A DNA stretch of 32,699 nucleotides. Source: Auraticoccus cholistanensis (GTDB lineage Bacteria; Actinomycetota; Actinomycetes; Propionibacteriales; Propionibacteriaceae). Below the pieces are notes generated by a model, which was given only the letters and a program-made list of their open reading frames with translations, searched no databases and had not been told where the DNA came from. The stretch spans positions 449 to 33,147 of the forward strand of contig NZ_WPCU01000002.1 in the NCBI RefSeq assembly GCF_009742705.1, read 5' to 3'. The position numbers were made by a program, and so were the translations under genes. Positions 14,855-23,348 of the stretch are shown in pieces; position 1 is the first letter of the stretch; each line of letters begins with the position of its first letter.

Positions 14855-15907
14855 TCAGGCCGGTGCGGCGCGCCGCGAGCTCTCTCGCACGATCATCGTG
14901 GTGCTCATGGTGAGGGTCTCCGCGGCGGCCGTGGGGTCCTGGATCCGCTTGGTCAGCAGCCGCGCGGCCGCGACCCCCATCTCGTAGGCCGGCTGGGCGA
15001 CCACGGACAGCGGCGGGTCCACCACGGGCGCCCAGGCGGCGTCGTCGAAGCCGATCAGCCCGACGTCGGTGCCGATCCGGCGGCCCAGCCGCTTCAGCCC
15101 GGCCACCATGTCCAGGGCGAGCATGGAGTCGACCGTCAGCAGCGCGTCCGGCGGCTCGGGGGCGGAGAACAAGGTGTTCTGGATCTCGGTCCAGCCGTCG
15201 ACGTGGAAGGGCACGTGACGGACCAGCGGCGGCAGCCCGTGCCGGCGCATGACGTCCTCGTAGCCGAGCCGGCGCTGCTCGGTGGTGGCCGTGTCCGCGG
15301 GCCGGGTCACGCAGGCGGGCCGCCGCCAGCCCTCGCGGAGCAGGTGCTCGGTGGCCATCACCGCACCCTCGAAGGAGGCCGCGGTGACGAAGTCGGCCGG
15401 GTGCGACAGCTCGCGGTCGACCACGACGAGCGGGATGCGGCTGCCGACCAGCCCGCTGACGTCGGTGTCGGAGGAGCGCGGGGCCAGCACCACCCCGGCC
15501 ACCCGCTCCTGGGCCGCCACCTCCAGGTAGCGGTCCTCCTTGCTCTGGTCCTCGTCGGTGTTGCAGAGCAGCACCGAGTACCCGGACCGGCTCGCCTGGT
15601 CCTCCACCCCCCGCGCGACCGCGGTGTAGAAGGGGTTGTTGACGTCGGTGATGATCAGCGCCCACACCTGGGTGCCGCGCCGGCGCAGGTTGCGGGCGAC
15701 GGCGTTGGGCCGGTAGCCGAGCCGCTCGGCCGCGTCGCGGACCCGGCCGGCCAGCACGGGGTCCACCCGCCCCTTGCCGTTCAGGGTCCGTGACACCGTG
15801 GCCACCGACACGCCGGCGGCCGCCGCGACGTCGACGATCCGGACCAGGGGGGCGCCCGTCGGGCCTGCGCCGGCCCCGGGCGTCCACCCCCGGTCCGGCG
15901 CGCTCAC
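14855..15907 (-). CDS. LacI-family transcriptional repressor
   Basis: A protein of 350 residues. The GTG start overlaps the glycosidase stop (GTGA). The LacI helix-turn-helix and hinge occupy about 22-78 (IVDVAAAAGVSVATVSRTLN, then LGYRPNAVARNLRRR), followed by a periplasmic-binding-protein-like sensor domain (ALIITDVNNPFYTAVARGVE, IGFDDAAWAPVVDPPLSVV). It is the last gene of the sugar operon, so it is probably autoregulated and controls the operon from the TGAAAACGATTACT site in front of the binding-protein gene. The inducer is probably a sugar released by the neighbouring glycosidase (inference). It converges with the sigma-factor gene, with only 22 bp between stops. Confidence 0.9.
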   Translation of the reverse strand: MSAPDRGWTPGAGAGPTGAPLVRIVDVAAAAGVSVATVSRTLNGKGRVDPVLAGRVRDAAERLGYRPNAVARNLRRRGTQVWALIITDVNNPFYTAVARGVEDQASRSGYSVLLCNTDEDQSKEDRYLEVAAQERVAGVVLAPRSSDTDVSGLVGSRIPLVVVDRELSHPADFVTAASFEGAVMATEHLLREGWRRPACVTRPADTATTEQRRLGYEDVMRRHGLPPLVRHVPFHVDGWTEIQNTLFSAPEPPDALLTVDSMLALDMVAGLKRLGRRIGTDVGLIGFDDAAWAPVVDPPLSVVAQPAYEMGVAAARLLTKRIQDPTAAAETLTMSTTMIVRESSRRAAPA

Positions 15908-18432
15908 GGCTGCCGGGGTCCCGGGCCGACCGACCAGGACGAGCCCGGCACCAGCACCGGCGCCGGTGGGCGGTGCTCCTGGCCGGACACCACCACCGAG
16001 GTGAGCGGCAGCTCGCCGGCCACCACGGTCAGCTCACCCACGGAGTCCGGTGCGGTCGAGGGGCACCAGGTGCCGAAGGCCGCGCCGGTGGACCAGAAGG
16101 CCTGCCCCGCCGGTGCCCGGTCGCCGACCACCAGCGTCTGGCTGCGACCGTCGTAGGAGATGTCGTTCAAGGTGGCGAACGCGGACCAGCTGGCCATGGC
16201 CCGAGCGTAGTGGTGCCCGCACTCGGCCTCGTCGAACGGGTTGCGGCGGGCGCCGTCGTAGCGCTCGCGGATGGCCTCGACGAGCTCCAGACCCTCTTCC
16301 ACCCGGCCGACCTGCAGCAGACCGGTCGCCGCCGTGTACTCGAAGCCGGTCATCACCTCGGTGAAGTAGGGGAACGGGCGTCGGGGCCGGGCACCCTCCT
16401 CGTAGGTGCACATCAGGGTCGCGGACTCCCCGCCGAGCACGAAGCTGCGCATGTGGTTGAAGTGGTGGCTGAAGTCACGGACGAAGTTGCGCTCGTACAC
16501 CGTGTGCAGCGCGGTCTCGACGTGGTCGGGGTCCAGCAGCCGGCCCAGCCCGACCAGGCCGGCCGCGTACTCACCCACCAGCTGGTCGACCAGGCAGCCG
16601 TTCGCCAGCTGCAGGTCGGGCTCGGCCGTGCTCGACGCCCCCATGTCGCGGTGCCGCAGCCCCTCGGCGACCTGGTCGGCGTCGGCCACCGGGCGCACCT
16701 CGTGGACGTAGAAGGCGCCGTTGAACAGGTTCTCGTCCAGCCACCGCGACCCCTGCTCGGCGAGCCGGCGGCACTCCTGGGCGAAGTCCGCCTCGCCGAG
16801 TGCCTCGGCCATCTCGGCCGAGGCCCGCAGCGCGGCCAGGTACCACGACCCCATCTGCGGGTTGGGCCCGTAGTACTCCACGTCCATGGTGTTGTGCTGG
16901 ACGCCCTCCATCACCCCGTCCCGGTCGGCGTCCCAGCCGCCGGGGATCCAGCAGAACTCCAGGGTGCGCCGGGCGGCCGGCCACAGCTCGGCCAGCAGCT
17001 CGCGGTCGCCGCTGAGGCGCCAGTCCAGGTACAGGTGCACCAGGCAGGCCATCTGGCCGTCGGCGGCGGCCAGGTCCCAGGTCCGGGCGTACTTCTCCGC
17101 GGGCAGGCCGGTGCGGAAGCTCATAAGCCCCCGCTCGTCGGTGGAGTGCAGGTACTGGGTGCGGCGGAAGGAGTGCGAGATCGGGGCGAACAGCAGCGTG
17201 GTGGCGAACTCGTAGCCCCAGACGTGGGTGCAGGTGCCGTAGCAGCTGCCGACCCGGTCGCCGACGCCCTCCCAGCCGTAGTAGCCGCCGTCGGCGGTCT
17301 GGAAGACCGTGGGGCTGCGCAGCGTGCTGAGGTTGGCCAGCGCCGCCTCGCGCACCACCGCCGGCACGTCGGCGCCGGCCACCGCCGCCACGGTCTGCAC
17401 CGTGCGGGACTCCAGCTCGGGCAGCTGCTCGGCGACCTCCAGGGCGGTCTGCCAGGAGTCGGGGTGGGCGACGGCGTAGGCGTTGCCGACCACGTCGTCG
17501 CTGTGCTGGCCGATGCTGATGTTGCCGTGGTCCTCCGAACGCCAGGCGCGTCGGTGCGGGAAGCACCAGGTGAGCAGGAAGGTGACGTCGACGGTCTCGC
17601 CGGCGGGGACGGCGACCTCGAGGGCCAGCGAGGCGACCGGACGCGGCGAGGCGGTCGCGCGGTCGTCCAGGTGGCCGTCCTCGAGCAGGTCGTCCCAGAA
17701 GTCGAGCAGCCCGTTGCCCCAGTTGCGGTCGTCCCAGCCGGTGCGGGTGCTGACCGAGGTGCCGGGGCCGGTGAGCACGGCCATGGTCACCTCGCCGGCG
17801 GCCTCGGCCTGCTCCGGCAGGTCCGGCGCGGTCATCGTCACGCCGGTGAGGTGCTCGCTGCTGCGCACCGTGTTGGTGTTGGCGCCGGTGCGGTCCTCGG
17901 TGCCGTTCGCGCCCACGAAGTTGCTCATCGCGAAGGCCACCGACGCCCGGACGTCCTCGCCGCCGGGGTTGTGCAGCCGGTGCCGCAGCACGGCCACCGG
18001 CAGGCTGCTGGTGGCGGTGTCGGTGAAGACGAACGGGTTGAACCCCTGCAGGGTGACCTGCAGCGGGAAGGTGTCGTCGGAGAGCACCACCTGCCCGAAC
18101 GGGTACGCCGTCTCGAAGGACGCCTGCTGGAAACGAGGCAGCCCGTGGTGCGGGGCGGTGGAGCCGAAGGCGCCCTCGTAGCGCTCGACCGGGACGGGTC
18201 CCTCGACCGCCAGGGCCCGGGGAGCGCCGTCGCCGGCGGCGGCCCTCACCGCGAAGAAGGCCACGGACGGGCGGAAGCCCTTGCCGGGCCGGTTGCCGAG
18301 CTCGAAGTCGCGCAGGTCGCCCCGTCCGCCCAGACCCACCGTCCCGGTCCCGATGCCCCCCAGGGGCAGCGAGATCCGGTCGAGGTGGTCGGCGTCGAAG
18401 CGGCGCAGGACAGGCCAGGTCGTCGAGGTCAT
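15904..18432 (-). CDS. GH116/DUF608-type glycoside hydrolase
   Basis: A protein of 842 residues with ATG at 18432 and a GAAGGAAG ribosome site. The N-terminal beta domain opens with ISLPLGGIGTGTVGLGGRGD, typical of GBA2/GH116 proteins. An alpha/alpha barrel follows, with blocks DGGYYGWEG, GSCYGTCTHVWGYE (about 394-407), HNTMDVEYYGPNP (about 512-524) and DEAECGHHYARAMASW (about 731). Characterised members are beta-glucosidases, beta-xylosidases or glucosylceramidases. There is no signal peptide, so it should act on imported sugars in the cytoplasm. From memory, the Asp in HNTMD matches the acid/base of human GBA2, but the GBA2 nucleophile Glu does not have an obvious match. The exact substrate is not predictable. 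Confidence 0.8.
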   Translation of the reverse strand: MTSTTWPVLRRFDADHLDRISLPLGGIGTGTVGLGGRGDLRDFELGNRPGKGFRPSVAFFAVRAAAGDGAPRALAVEGPVPVERYEGAFGSTAPHHGLPRFQQASFETAYPFGQVVLSDDTFPLQVTLQGFNPFVFTDTATSSLPVAVLRHRLHNPGGEDVRASVAFAMSNFVGANGTEDRTGANTNTVRSSEHLTGVTMTAPDLPEQAEAAGEVTMAVLTGPGTSVSTRTGWDDRNWGNGLLDFWDDLLEDGHLDDRATASPRPVASLALEVAVPAGETVDVTFLLTWCFPHRRAWRSEDHGNISIGQHSDDVVGNAYAVAHPDSWQTALEVAEQLPELESRTVQTVAAVAGADVPAVVREAALANLSTLRSPTVFQTADGGYYGWEGVGDRVGSCYGTCTHVWGYEFATTLLFAPISHSFRRTQYLHSTDERGLMSFRTGLPAEKYARTWDLAAADGQMACLVHLYLDWRLSGDRELLAELWPAARRTLEFCWIPGGWDADRDGVMEGVQHNTMDVEYYGPNPQMGSWYLAALRASAEMAEALGEADFAQECRRLAEQGSRWLDENLFNGAFYVHEVRPVADADQVAEGLRHRDMGASSTAEPDLQLANGCLVDQLVGEYAAGLVGLGRLLDPDHVETALHTVYERNFVRDFSHHFNHMRSFVLGGESATLMCTYEEGARPRRPFPYFTEVMTGFEYTAATGLLQVGRVEEGLELVEAIRERYDGARRNPFDEAECGHHYARAMASWSAFATLNDISYDGRSQTLVVGDRAPAGQAFWSTGAAFGTWCPSTAPDSVGELTVVAGELPLTSVVVSGQEHRPPAPVLVPGSSWSVGPGPRQP

Positions 18433-18460
18433 GTGCTTCCTTCGTGAGGAGGGGACGTGC

Positions 18461-19147
18461 TCAGCGGGCAGAGGGAGTCGGGTGCGCCAGCCGGGCGCGG
18501 CTGCGCGCGGTGGCGGCGGAGGCGGCCGCCGCCCACACCAGGGCCACCGGTGCGGGCAGCAGGACCAGCAGGGCCAGGCTGAGGTGGGCGGCGACGAGGA
18601 CGGCGAGGGTCGCCGTGGCGAGCACGGAGAGCACCGGCACGGCGTTGCGGGTGGCCACGAAGAGCGACACCAGCGCGACCTCCCGGACCCCGGCCCCGGT
18701 GCGCAGCGCGTAGGGGACGGCCACCACGGCGACGTAGCCGGCCGCGAGGGTGGCGACGCAGCCGACCGCGACCGACGCCAGCAGCCACGGCTGGCCGCTC
18801 AGCTGCCAGGCGTGCACCGCCACCAGCGTCAGCAGCCCGGTGGTGGTGGGCACCACGGTCACGCCGGCCGCCCGCAGCGCGGTGCCCGGTAGCGTCGCGA
18901 ACAGCCGTCGCACCCCCACGTGGTCGCCGTCGAGCAGCACCGAGCAGGCGTGCACCAGGGCGGCGAGCAGCGGCAGCACGACCAGCCCCACGCCCGCCAG
19001 GGCCAGCCACGGGGACCAGTCGGACAGCTGGCGGACCGCCGCCCAGCCCAGCGCCACCGGCACCGATCCCAGCACCAGCAGCGGCAGCTCCGGCCACACC
19101 AGGGCGGCGCCGCGCCGGACGACGTCACCCTCGACCACCGGGCTCAT
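18461..19147 (-). CDS. YesL/DUF624-like integral membrane protein
   Basis: A protein of 228 residues whose ATG overlaps the second permease stop (ATGA). About five or six hydrophobic segments are visible, for example LPLLVLGSVPVALGWAAV, WLALAGVGLVVLPLLAALV and LATATLAVLVAAHLSLALLV. Size, layout and place between CUT1 permeases and a glycosidase fit the YesL (DUF624) family, whose role in sugar-uptake loci is unknown. The family call rests mainly on context. It ends 28 bp before the glycosidase start. Confidence 0.6.
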   Translation of the reverse strand: MSPVVEGDVVRRGAALVWPELPLLVLGSVPVALGWAAVRQLSDWSPWLALAGVGLVVLPLLAALVHACSVLLDGDHVGVRRLFATLPGTALRAAGVTVVPTTTGLLTLVAVHAWQLSGQPWLLASVAVGCVATLAAGYVAVVAVPYALRTGAGVREVALVSLFVATRNAVPVLSVLATATLAVLVAAHLSLALLVLLPAPVALVWAAAASAATARSRARLAHPTPSAR

Positions 19148-20082
19148 CCGCGGATCCCCACCGAGGCCACGCTCTCGACGAAGGAGCGCTGGAAGACCAG
19201 GAAGACGACGAGGATGGGCAGCACCACCATGGTGATGCCGGCGAACACCACCACCGCCGGCCCGCCGCCCTGGCCCGCCGACAGCGAGACCAGCCCGAGC
19301 GGCAGCGTCATCTTCTCGGGGCTGGAGAGGAAGATCAGCGGCCCGAAGTAGTTGTTCCAGCTCGCCTCGAACCCCAGGATCGCCAGCGCCGACAGCGCCG
19401 GACCGGCCAGCGGCAGCAGGATCTGGAACAGGATGCGCAGGTGGCCCGCCCCGTCGATGCGGGCGGCCTCGTCCAGCTCGCGCGGGATCGTGTTGAAGTA
19501 CTGGCGCAGGAAGAAGATCGCGAACACGTTCACCAGCGCCGGGATCCACAACGCCGCCAGGGTGTCGATCAGGCCCAGGTGCCGCATCATGATGAAGATC
19601 GGGATGATCGTCAGCTGGGTCGGCACCATCAGCGCCGCCAGCAGCAGCACGAAGATCGGGTCGCGGCCGCGGAACGGGATGCGCGAGAACGCGTAGGCGG
19701 CCAGGGACGCGGTGAACAGCGAGCCCACCACGCTGATCACGGTGACGACCAGGCTGTTGAGGGCCTGGCGCCCGATCGGCACCAGGTCCACCACGTCGGC
19801 GAAGTTCTGCAGGCTGAAGGGCACCGGCACCCAGCGCGGCGGCAGGGTGAAGGCCGCGATGGGCGCGGTCAGGCTGGTGGTGATCATCCACACCAGCGGC
19901 GCGATCATCAGCACGCCGAAGACGAGGAGGACCACGCTCTTGACCAGCCGCCCGACCCGCAGGCGGCGACGCCGACCGGGCGCGGCGGCCGTGCCGGCGG
20001 CGGAGGCGGTACCCGGTCTCGTCGTGCCCGGGCCGCCCGGGCCCGTGGTGCCCGGGCGGGTGGTGGCGGGGGTGTGGCTCAT
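19144..20082 (-). CDS. CUT1 sugar ABC transporter permease (MalG type)
   Basis: A protein of 312 residues, with the start set by the ATGA overlap with the first permease. A disordered Pro/Gly/Thr tail of about 35 residues with RRRRLR precedes six predicted helices. The ATPase-contact EAA loop is clear (ELDEAARIDGAGHLRILFQI, continuing LLPLAGP). It should pair with the upstream permease to import an oligosaccharide delivered by the lipoprotein. No ATPase gene is in the operon. Many actinobacterial CUT1 systems share one MsiK-type ATPase encoded elsewhere, and the same is likely here. Confidence 0.9.
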   Translation of the reverse strand: MSHTPATTRPGTTGPGGPGTTRPGTASAAGTAAAPGRRRRLRVGRLVKSVVLLVFGVLMIAPLVWMITTSLTAPIAAFTLPPRWVPVPFSLQNFADVVDLVPIGRQALNSLVVTVISVVGSLFTASLAAYAFSRIPFRGRDPIFVLLLAALMVPTQLTIIPIFIMMRHLGLIDTLAALWIPALVNVFAIFFLRQYFNTIPRELDEAARIDGAGHLRILFQILLPLAGPALSALAILGFEASWNNYFGPLIFLSSPEKMTLPLGLVSLSAGQGGGPAVVVFAGITMVVLPILVVFLVFQRSFVESVASVGIRG

Positions 20083-21026
20083 GCGTTGTGCACCCACTTC
20101 CGTGAACCCCAGAACTGCAGCAGCGTGACGAGCATGATGACGGCGAACACCACCAGCGCGATGGCGGAGGCGTAGCCGATCTGGAAGGCCTGGAACCCGG
20201 TCCGGTACAGGTACATGACCGCGGTGATCGTGGAGTTGTCCGGCCCGCCGGAGGTGATGATCTGCACCGGGTCGAAGATCTGGAAGGCGCCGATGAAGGT
20301 GATCACCGAGGCGAAGAAGAGCGTCGGCGTCATCAGCGGCAGCGTCACGAAGAAGAAGGACTGCACGGCGTTGGCGCCGTCCACCCGGGCCGCCTCGGTC
20401 ATCTCGCTGGGGACCGTCTGCAGCCCGGCCAGCATGATCAGGAACGTGTAGCCGATGGTGTGCCAGAAGTCGATGCCGATGATCGAGGGCAGCGCCCACG
20501 CCGGGTCGGTGAACCAGCCCGGCGGGTCGATGCCGATACGGGTGAGGTAGTGGCTGACCAGCCCGAAGGTCGGGTCGAGCACGTAGCGCCACAGCAGCGC
20601 CACCGCCGCCCAGGAGATCAGGAAGGGGAAGAACACCGCCGTCCGCACGAAGTAGGACAGCGCCCGGTTCAGCCCCCGGTTGACCGCCAGCGCCAGGACC
20701 AGCCCGCCCACCAGGTGGGTGACCACCGAGGCGAAGGCGAAGACGAAGGTGTTGCCGAGCGCCTTGAGCAGCAGCTCGTCACCCACCAGCGCCTTGAAGT
20801 TGGCCAGGCCGGTGAACTCCGCCGGCGTCAGCAGGTCGTACTCGAACAGGCTGAGTGCCATCGCCGCCACGAACGGGCCGAGGATGAAGACCAGGAACAG
20901 CAGCAGGGCGGGGCTGATGAACAACCACCCGGCGAGGGTGGAGGGCAGCCCGGCGGGGCGGGACTGGCGACCCCCGCCCGGGTCGAGGACGGCCTCCCCG
21001 ACCCGGGGCGGGGCGATCGCGGTCAT
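20079..21026 (-). CDS. CUT1 sugar ABC transporter permease (MalF type)
   Basis: A protein of 315 residues, with ATG overlapping the binding-protein stop (ATGA). The sequence GWLFISPALLLFLVFILGPF gives the first helix, with about five more. The EAA loop reads EMTEAARVDGANAVQSFFFV, followed by TLPLMTP. It should form the membrane channel together with the next permease. Overlaps on both sides show that the transporter genes are translated as one set. Confidence 0.9.
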   Translation of the reverse strand: MTAIAPPRVGEAVLDPGGGRQSRPAGLPSTLAGWLFISPALLLFLVFILGPFVAAMALSLFEYDLLTPAEFTGLANFKALVGDELLLKALGNTFVFAFASVVTHLVGGLVLALAVNRGLNRALSYFVRTAVFFPFLISWAAVALLWRYVLDPTFGLVSHYLTRIGIDPPGWFTDPAWALPSIIGIDFWHTIGYTFLIMLAGLQTVPSEMTEAARVDGANAVQSFFFVTLPLMTPTLFFASVITFIGAFQIFDPVQIITSGGPDNSTITAVMYLYRTGFQAFQIGYASAIALVVFAVIMLVTLLQFWGSRKWVHNA

Positions 21027-22396
21027 GCGAACATGCCCTGCAGCCTGGAGTCGGCGTCGGCCAGGGCCGTCTGCGGGTCCTTGGTGCCCGACACACCCTG
21101 CAGCCACGCCTCCTCGATGACCATCTGCATCTCCGGTCCGCGGTCGGGTCCGGGGATGGGGGTCGCCACCTCCAGCAGCTCCACCAGCAGCTCGGTGTTC
21201 TCGGGCGCGTCGTCGAGGAACGCCGGCCCGGTGGCGTCGGAGATCCGCGCCGGCACCGTGGCGCCACCGCCGGTGGTGACCGCGTCGCCGAACTCCTCCG
21301 ACATGAGGTAGGTGATCAGCGTCCAGGCCGCGTCCTTGTTCTTCGACATCTTCAGGATGGGGAAGGCGTCCCACCCCACCGGGGTGCCGGCCGAGCCGTT
21401 CTCGGGCCAGCGGACCAGCTGCACCGGCTCGATGAAGTCCAGCCGCCGCAGGTCGTTGGTGGGCCAGCGGCCCCCGCCGAAGCTGGCCAGCTTGCCCTGG
21501 GCCATCTGGGTGGGCGCGTCGAAGGTGCCTCCCGGCTCCGGCGCCAGGCCGTCCACCACGAGCTGGCGGACGAAGGTCAGCGCCTCGACGGCCTCGGGGG
21601 TGTTGAGGGTGGAGCTGCCCCAGTCCTCGCTGAGGGGAGCGGTGCCGTTGTTCAGCAGCCACGGCATCACGTCGGTGAAGTAGCCGTTGCCGGCGGCGGT
21701 GAGGAAGGCGCCGGTCTTGGCCTTGATCTCCTCACCGGCGGCCCGGAACTCCTCCCAGCTCCAGGTGTCGGTGGGCGGCTCGACGCCGGCGGAGGACCAG
21801 ATGTCGGTGTTGATGTAGAGCGCCATCGTGTTGTAGCCACCGGGCATGTAGAAGGTGTGGCCGTCCTGGGAGGCGTACTGCTGCAGCAGCCGGCGGATGG
21901 GCTCGGGGGTGTCGGCGTAGTAGGCGTCCACCAGGGCCTGGTCCTTGGCGATGTAGCTGTCCAGCGGCTCGAGCAGGTCCTTGGACATGAAGATGCGCTG
22001 GCCCTCGGTGGCGATCTGCACCACGTCGACGGGCTGGCCGCCGGCGAGCCGGGTGGCCACCGCGTTGGCGAAGTCGGCCCAGGAGTCCGCGGCGATGCCC
22101 TGGAACTTCAGGTCGATCTCCGGGTGCTCCTCGCGGAACCGGTTGAACAGGGCGTCGTAGGCCTTCTGGTCCTCCGCGTCGCCGTAGTAGACGAAGGTCA
22201 CCGTGCCGCCGGCCTGACCGCCGCCGCCCCCGGATCCCCCGTCACCTCCGCAGCCGGCCAGCGGCAGCCCGACCCCCGTGGCCAGCGCCGCACCGCCTGC
22301 TCCCCGCAGCAGGTTCCGGCGGGTCAGCGCCGAGGACATCAGCCCCGGCACCCCCTGCCCGGGAAGACCTCGTGTGAACGTCCCTCGACCGACCAT
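21023..22396 (-). CDS. Sugar ABC transporter substrate-binding lipoprotein (Tat-type signal)
   Basis: A protein of 457 residues if it starts at ATG 22396, which has GGGGG 6 nt upstream. A second ATG at 22339 would remove 19 residues. The signal has a twin arginine (TRRNLLRG, Arg 26-27), a hydrophobic run and lipobox LAGC with Cys 49, then a Gly/Ser linker. The body is a family-1 extracellular solute-binding protein (TVTFVYYGDAEDQKAYDALF, then FREEHPEIDLKFQG). It would be exported folded through Tat, lipid-anchored outside, and would feed the two permeases. It is the first gene of the sugar operon. Confidence 0.9.
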   Translation of the reverse strand: MVGRGTFTRGLPGQGVPGLMSSALTRRNLLRGAGGAALATGVGLPLAGCGGDGGSGGGGGQAGGTVTFVYYGDAEDQKAYDALFNRFREEHPEIDLKFQGIAADSWADFANAVATRLAGGQPVDVVQIATEGQRIFMSKDLLEPLDSYIAKDQALVDAYYADTPEPIRRLLQQYASQDGHTFYMPGGYNTMALYINTDIWSSAGVEPPTDTWSWEEFRAAGEEIKAKTGAFLTAAGNGYFTDVMPWLLNNGTAPLSEDWGSSTLNTPEAVEALTFVRQLVVDGLAPEPGGTFDAPTQMAQGKLASFGGGRWPTNDLRRLDFIEPVQLVRWPENGSAGTPVGWDAFPILKMSKNKDAAWTLITYLMSEEFGDAVTTGGGATVPARISDATGPAFLDDAPENTELLVELLEVATPIPGPDRGPEMQMVIEEAWLQGVSGTKDPQTALADADSRLQGMFA

Positions 22397-22413
22397 TCCA
22401 AGCCCCCTTTGGC

Positions 22414-22427
22414 TGAAAACGATTACT
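22414..22427 (-). promoter_or_regulatory. LacI-family operator at the sugar-operon transcription start
   Basis: On the plus strand TGAAAACGATTACT matches the LacI/CcpA-type pattern TGWNANCGNTNNCA at all fixed positions but the last. It lies just downstream of the -10, over the predicted start of transcription, as expected for a repressor site used by the LacI gene at the operon end. Confidence 0.6.
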
Positions 22428-22431
22428 TGGG

Positions 22432-22460
22432 AGTAGACACCCGGGGCGCTCCAGCGTCAA
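22432..22460 (-). promoter_or_regulatory. Sigma70-type promoter of the sugar operon
   Basis: Read on the minus strand: TTGACG (22460-22455), a 17-bp spacer, then TCTACT (22437-22432). The binding-protein ATG is 36 nt downstream of the -10, with the operator in between. Confidence 0.65.
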
Positions 22461-22489
22461 TGGGGGAGACCCAAGTCACAGCGGTGTTG

Positions 22490-22503
22490 CCGAATCGTTA
22501 CCA
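22490..22503 (-). promoter_or_regulatory. Second LacI-type half-operator
   Basis: CCGAATCGTTACCA keeps the central CG and one good half (TTACCA). It lies about 76 bp upstream of the main operator and could serve as an auxiliary site. Confidence 0.35.
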
Positions 22504-22565
22504 ACACCGCCCGGTCTGAGGCTCGATCGGCGCGACAGCGTCGGAGGCCCGCACGACGTCTGGTC

Positions 22566-22579
22566 GGAAGACGATTACC
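22566..22579 (-). promoter_or_regulatory. Third LacI-type site
   Basis: GGAAGACGATTACC shares ACGATTAC with the main operator at 22414-22427. Its centre is 152 bp away, a distance compatible with repression by looping. Confidence 0.35.
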
Positions 22580-22600
22580 GGTCGTGCGGCCTCGACGCCC

Positions 22601-22637
22601 GGCTGGTCGGCTGCCGACGACCCGGGACCGGCCAGCC
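22601..22637 (-). terminator. Hairpin terminator after kdpE
   Basis: GGCTGGTCGG (22601-22610) pairs with CCGGCCAGCC (22628-22637), with one wobble pair and a 17-nt loop. It begins at the base after the kdpE stop. No U-tract follows. Confidence 0.45.
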
Positions 22638-23348
22638 TCAGGACGGGTCCGGACCGGCGCCCACGTCGAGCCGGTAGCCGCGGCCCGGCTCGGTGAGCAG
22701 GTAGCGGGGCTGGGCGGGCTGCGGCTCGAGCTTGCGCCGCAGGGTGGCGAGGTAGACCCGCAGGTAGTGGGTCTCGCGCTCGTAGCCGGGTCCCCAGACC
22801 TCGCTGAGCAGCTCGGCCTGGGTGACCAGCTCGCCGGGGCGGCGGGCCAGCACCTCCAGCAGCGCCCACTCCTTGGGCGTCAGCCGGACCGGCTCCCCGG
22901 CGCGGGTGACGGTGCTGCGACGCAGGTCCACCACGAGGTCCCCGACCTCCACCACGAGGGTGGTCGGCTCGGTCGCGGAGTGCCGCAGCGCGGCCCTGAT
23001 CCGGGCCAGCAGCTCGTGCATCTCGAACGGCTTGGTGACGTAGTCGTCGGCGCCGGCGTCGAGGGCCTCCACCTTGTCGTCGGTGGTGTGCCGGGCCGAG
23101 AGCACCACGACCGGCACCTTCGACCAGCCGCGGACGCCGGCCACCACCTCGAGACCGTCGCGGTCGGGCAGACCCAGGTCGAGCAGCACCAGGTCGACGT
23201 CGAGCTCGGCCACCGCGCGCAGCGCCGAGCCGGCGTCGCGGGTGGTGGTGACGCGGTAGCCGCGCGCCTCCAGGTTGATCTTCATGGCCCGGGCCAGCGC
23301 CGGGTCGTCGTCCACCACGAGCACGTGGACCCGGTCCCCGGCCGTCAC
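22638..23348 (-). CDS. kdpE: Potassium response regulator KdpE
   Basis: A protein of 236 residues with a GTG start overlapping the kdpD stop (GTGA). The receiver domain has the acidic pair in VHVLVVDDDP, the phosphorylated Asp in LVLLDLGLPDRDG and the Lys in DDYVTKPF. An OmpR-type winged-helix domain follows (VRLTPKEWALLEVLARRPGE, VYLATLRRKLEP, TEPGRGYRL). KdpE is phosphorylated by KdpD and switches on kdp expression under potassium limitation or salt stress. Its likely target here is the set of TCTTGACG repeats at 30510-30560. Confidence 0.95.
   Translation of the reverse strand: MTAGDRVHVLVVDDDPALARAMKINLEARGYRVTTTRDAGSALRAVAELDVDLVLLDLGLPDRDGLEVVAGVRGWSKVPVVVLSARHTTDDKVEALDAGADDYVTKPFEMHELLARIRAALRHSATEPTTLVVEVGDLVVDLRRSTVTRAGEPVRLTPKEWALLEVLARRPGELVTQAELLSEVWGPGYERETHYLRVYLATLRRKLEPQPAQPRYLLTEPGRGYRLDVGAGPDPS

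Noticed and set aside
15790-18447. 885-codon plus-strand open frame opposite the glycosidase
   Set aside because: Its product is Gly/Val/Gln/Arg-rich without recognisable motifs. The minus strand encodes a clear GH116/DUF608 protein in an overlapping operon.
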